From Coprothermobacterota bacterium (GTDB lineage Bacteria; Caldisericota; JANLFM01), in the NCBI GenBank assembly GCA_026389455.1, contig JAPLHV010000180.1, forward strand, positions 1 through 57,573: 57,573 nt of DNA, written 5' to 3'. How positions within the stretch are numbered: position 1 is the first letter of the stretch; every line of letters begins with the position of its first letter. A model generated the notes under the pieces. It was not told the DNA's origin, did no database searches, and worked only from the letters and a program-made list of their open reading frames with translations. Of the stretch, positions 50,107 through 57,573 are shown piece by piece. The translations under genes were made by a program, and so were the position numbers.

Positions 50107-52534
50107 ACTGGACTCCCCCCTCTGGCTGTTGGCCTTGTCGGTTTTCCCTCTCTTCCTGCTGGGCTGGCGACAGCGCCGGCGAAGTCTTCAGGTCTTGCGC
50201 ATGGTCTCTTTTTTACTGCTCGTCTTGGCCCTCACCCTGCCGCAGTGGGTTCAACTGATGCCGGGCGGGACGATCCTCTACTTGGTGGACATCTCGCGTT
50301 CGGCTCAAGCCTCCTTGTCGTTGGAGGATCTCCCGCAAGGAAATGGAGTCAGCAATCAACTAGTCCCTTTCGGCGGCCCCCACGATACGGACCTGGGGAA
50401 GGCGCTCAGCGGAGCAGCAGCTTTGCTTTCGGTTGGCGAGGGGAAAGTTGTCCTGGTCAGTGACGGCCAGGACACGGCAGGCCGCTTGGACGAGGGGATC
50501 GCCGCCCTGGCCGATAAGCGGATCCCGGTCGATGTGGTGGGCACATCACTCCTGCTTAAGGATGCCTCTTTGCTCTTGTCGGCGCCGACCTACGTGGCGG
50601 TGGGCGAGCGGTTCTCACTCGTCGCCCGGATTCAGTCCCAGGGAGTCCCCGCTGTCCAGCTAAGCCTCCGCGCGGACGGGGTAGAAGTACACCAGGAACG
50701 ATTGGCGCTGCAAGAGGGGGAGAACCTCTTCCGTTTCTCCTTCGCTCTTTCGGAACCCGGCATTCACACCCTGGAAGGGCGCATCGCAGCTCCCGAGGAC
50801 ACCCTCAAAGAGAACGACGAGGCAAGCGCCTATCCTTCCGTGCTCGCTCCCCGGGGGATGCTGGTGGTCTCCTCCCAGCCGAACGGGGAGTTCTTCACCC
50901 GTCTCATCAAGGACCAGGGCTTGCCTGCTGTCCTCACTTCTCCATCGGATCTTCCGGCTGACTTTCTCTCTCTTTCCGCCTACGAGGGGATCGCCCTGAT
51001 CGATGTCTCACGAACCGAGTTGCAAACTCCTCAAGTGGCTGCTCTCTCCTCTTTCGTGCAAGTCTTGGGCGGCGGTCTCTTGGTGGTCGGCGGCGGGCAC
51101 TCTTTCACCTTGGGCGGCTATTTCCGCAGCGACTTGGAGGAGATCCTCCCAGTCGTCTCCAAGCCTCGCCTGGAGGAAGACCTCCCGGAGATGGCAGTGG
51201 TCTTCGTGGTAGACAACTCCTCATCGATGTGGAACCTCACCAGCGAAGTGAAGAAGCTGGACTTGGCCCAAGAGGTGGCCATTCGCGCCGCCGCCCCTCT
51301 GCGTGCCAAGGATCAAGTGGGGGTTCTGATCTTCTCCGATGCCGCCCAATGGCTTCTTCCCCTCGGCGCCGGCAGTGATTTCTCGGCGATCAAAGAAAAG
51401 ATCCTCACCGAAGGGCCAGGCGGGGGAACCAATGCCTACCTGGCTTTGAAAGAGGCCTACCGCCAACTGGCTGCTTCCAGTGCGCCTCTTAAGCATGTCA
51501 TCTTCGTCTCGGACGGCAAGACCAGGGAAGGCGATTTCCCCACTCTTGTCGAGGAGGGCCGGCGCCAAGGCATCTTCACCACTGCCTTGGCTGTGGGAAC
51601 CGATGCCGATTTGCCTTTCATGGAGACATTGGCACAGCTCGGGGAAGGCAAATACGCCGCAGTCAGCGCCCCGGACCAGATCCCTACTGTCCTTTACCCA
51701 CCCAACGAGGAGCGGCCGGAAGAACCGCTGGCCGAAGGGCCGGCCGGTCTCCGTCTCCTGGCGACGACCAGCAATCTGGAGGAATTCGCGCTACCAGACC
51801 TGGATGGCTACCTAAAAACTCAATTGAAACCGAAGGCAGAAGTGATCTACCAAGCGCTTCCGCGCGAGGAGCCGGCCCTTGCTTCTTGGATGCAGGGTTC
51901 CGGGCGAGTCGCGGTTTGGTTGTCCGATTTTTCCGGAGCTTGGACGGCGCCCTGGGAAACTTGGCCGCAGCAGGCTGCCTTTTGGACTGCCCTTTGGCGG
52001 TGGGCAGCGCCGGCTAGCAGCGAGTTGGCCACTTCCTTGCAGGTCGTCGGCGAGTCGTTGCAGATCGAGGTGGCTTCCTCCTCCTCAACTCCTCAGCTCC
52101 CGGCAGGGTGTCCTATGATCCTCTTGGAGGGACCGGATGGGCAATCCTTGCGGGCCCAAGCCGAGAGGACTGGTCCCTCCCGTTATCAAGCACGCGCGAT
52201 GCTCTGGGGAAGAGGCGCCTATACCCTGAATGTTTCTCAGGGGGAGCGCCAGTCTCTCTTTGCTGTCTGGGCGCCGGAACGGGAATTGATCGGGGTAGGG
52301 ATCGATTGGGGAACTCTAGGGCGAATTGCCCAAGAGACCGGCGGCCAATGGCAAAATGCTATCGGAGAAAATCTAATAAATAATCTCCCCCTTTCCTCCA
52401 GGAAGAACGCTATGGCGCCTTGGCTTCTCGTTGCTTGTATGCTTCTATTCTTGATGGAGATTGCTTTGCGGCGTTTCCAGGGAGTCGCGCGAAGGACCGT
52501 TGAGGAGGAGGGAGAGGGGGTTGACAGGGGCTAA
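50099..52534 (+). CDS. large VWA membrane protein with glutamine-amidotransferase-like fold
   Basis: An 811-aa protein. N-terminal helices (LWLLALSVFPLFLLGW and VSFLLLVLALTLPQWV) are followed by a first VWA-like part (YLVDISRSAQ), a GATase1-like section (about 250-355) and a full VWA domain with VVDNSSSMWN, FSDAAQWLLP, GGGTNAYLAL and VFVSDGKT. A C-terminal helix (APWLLVACMLLFLMEIAL) re-enters the membrane. A CCTGCCGGGAGCT repeat copy lies at about residues 666-672 (encoding QLPAGC). The rRNA promoter overlaps its last codons. Confidence 0.9.
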   Translation: MIELDSPLWLLALSVFPLFLLGWRQRRRSLQVLRMVSFLLLVLALTLPQWVQLMPGGTILYLVDISRSAQASLSLEDLPQGNGVSNQLVPFGGPHDTDLGKALSGAAALLSVGEGKVVLVSDGQDTAGRLDEGIAALADKRIPVDVVGTSLLLKDASLLLSAPTYVAVGERFSLVARIQSQGVPAVQLSLRADGVEVHQERLALQEGENLFRFSFALSEPGIHTLEGRIAAPEDTLKENDEASAYPSVLAPRGMLVVSSQPNGEFFTRLIKDQGLPAVLTSPSDLPADFLSLSAYEGIALIDVSRTELQTPQVAALSSFVQVLGGGLLVVGGGHSFTLGGYFRSDLEEILPVVSKPRLEEDLPEMAVVFVVDNSSSMWNLTSEVKKLDLAQEVAIRAAAPLRAKDQVGVLIFSDAAQWLLPLGAGSDFSAIKEKILTEGPGGGTNAYLALKEAYRQLAASSAPLKHVIFVSDGKTREGDFPTLVEEGRRQGIFTTALAVGTDADLPFMETLAQLGEGKYAAVSAPDQIPTVLYPPNEERPEEPLAEGPAGLRLLATTSNLEEFALPDLDGYLKTQLKPKAEVIYQALPREEPALASWMQGSGRVAVWLSDFSGAWTAPWETWPQQAAFWTALWRWAAPASSELATSLQVVGESLQIEVASSSSTPQLPAGCPMILLEGPDGQSLRAQAERTGPSRYQARAMLWGRGAYTLNVSQGERQSLFAVWAPERELIGVGIDWGTLGRIAQETGGQWQNAIGENLINNLPLSSRKNAMAPWLLVACMLLFLMEIALRRFQGVARRTVEEEGEGVDRG
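52094..52112 (-). repeat. short repeat within the large VWA gene
   Basis: Reverse orientation: GACACCCTGCCGGGAGCTG on the minus strand, in frame (PQLPAGCPM on plus), one base from the consensus CCTGCCGGGGGCT. Confidence 0.8.
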
Positions 52535-52550
52535 CCTTTTTCGATATAGT
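52521..52550 (+). promoter_or_regulatory. rRNA operon promoter
   Basis: TTGACA (52521-52526), 18-base spacer, TATAGT (52545-52550), within the last codons of the VWA gene. The first ten bases match the tig promoter. Downstream to 52750 is the rRNA leader with a boxA-like TGTACTTTGAAAAC (52652-52665). Confidence 0.8.
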
Positions 52551-52651
52551 TACGTTCGTCCCTTCGGAAGCGAATGGAGTGGAAGAGCAGTAGGAAATGC
52601 AGGGATGCTTCAGGAAAGCTTCGAGGGATCTTAGGGGGAAATCCCCTGGGT

Positions 52652-52665
52652 TGTACTTTGAAAAC
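52652..52665 (+). promoter_or_regulatory. boxA-like antitermination site
   Basis: TGTACTTTGAAAAC in the 16S leader; a similar AACCTTGAAAAC lies in the spacer before 23S (54479-54490). Both precede an rRNA gene, as expected for Nus-dependent antitermination. Confidence 0.5.
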
Positions 52666-52750
52666 TAAACAGTGTAGGCAAGCAGGTAAAAGGTAACTTG
52701 AACCTGTCATATTCCAGAGTTCATCTCCGTAAGGAGTGAAAATTTCTTCA

Positions 52751-54321
<1,571 letters not shown>

Positions 54322-54530
54322 CTAAGGAACAGCGGGGTGCGGATTCCGCTGGAAAGGACGGGAGCCGTCCTTAGTTGGTCGGCAGTCCGATTCCTTCAAA
54401 GTCCTGCACTGTTTAGTTTTGAGGGTGCAACCCTCAGCGGGAGCGAAAGCGCCCGTGAGTCGCGAGACGCGGCTTGTTGAACCTTGAAAACTGCATAGGG
54501 TAGAAAACATAACTGCGATTTTGCTTGATA
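54322..54530 (+). other. 16S-23S spacer
   Basis: About 210 bases without a tRNA. It holds the 3' half of the 16S processing stem (54407-54420), a second boxA-like site (54479-54490) and the 5' half of the 23S stem (54523-54537). Confidence 0.85.
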
Positions 54531-57556
<3,026 letters not shown>

Positions 57557-57573
57557 CAAGCTTTGTCATCTTC

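Noticed and set aside
54322..54530. A tRNA in the 16S-23S spacer
   Set aside because: No cloverleaf or T-arm sequence is present; the spacer is filled by processing stems and a boxA-like site.

Overview
This window joins two kinds of bacterial DNA. Bases 1 to about 22,950 look like the right-hand part of an integrated mobile element. From about 22,950 to the end is a conserved chromosomal core that finishes in a 16S-23S rRNA operon. I could not assign a phylum by eye. The core carries standard sigma70-type promoters, a CIRCE heat-shock operator, the gene order thrS-infC-rpmI-rplT-pheS-pheT, and many GTG, TTG and even ATC starts.

Element (1-22,949). Nearly all genes run left to right, are small and tightly packed, and mostly belong to no family I recognise. 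The left third (1-6,700) holds several proteins from families linked to NAD, ADP-ribose or other nucleotide derivatives: a NADAR-DUF488-like-zinc ribbon fusion, a DUF2493-type SLOG protein, a macro-like protein and a second, YpsA-like SLOG protein. Small Cys-rich proteins lie between them, separated by recurring GC-rich hairpins. The middle (6,885-11,772) has small membrane proteins, including two micro-ORFs, and a two-helix membrane protein with a long hexad-repeat helix. Next comes a MoxR ATPase (11,766) and, 1.3 kb further on, a metallopeptidase-VWA (DUF2201-like) protein, with a tandemly duplicated Cys-rich pair between them. A phage GP88-like gene and a secreted protein with two seven-repeat RCC1 propellers follow. 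An XRE regulator and a tyrosine recombinase on the minus strand close the element. The recombinase abuts the 3' part of a tRNA-Lys(CTT) gene, which I read as the attachment junction. The other end lies outside the window.

Core (22,950-57,573). In order: a frameshifted gene, an XRE-type regulator, 6-phosphofructokinase, a lipoprotein with an SH3-like domain, a zinc-ribbon/PH membrane protein, tRNA-Leu(TAG), a YhaM-like OB-HD nuclease, tig-clpP and CIRCE-controlled lon (no clpX between them), a membrane protein, and thrS. Then comes infC-rpmI-rplT-pheS-pheT with its own promoter and attenuator-like leader, followed by a shattered 3-methyladenine DNA glycosylase gene (mpg), mutS2, an insertion-sequence remnant and tyrS. 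A five-gene MoxR/DUF58/BatA-like/VWA membrane operon leads directly into the rRNA promoter, 16S and 23S.

The most striking signal is a family of short GC-rich elements (core CCTGCCGGGGGCT and its variant CTGCCGCAGGCTG). They are scattered through the core and absent, as far as I can see, from the mobile element. They lie inside reading frames: as 18-bp and 21-bp arrays encoding AAGGYR/L- and MLPQAGY-type peptides, at the N-terminus of PheS, in two proteins of the VWA operon, and at seven places in mpg. One 23-bp copy in mpg can be excised by eye to restore the frame. This resembles the protein-coding-gene-invading palindromic elements of Rickettsia, but with an unrelated sequence.
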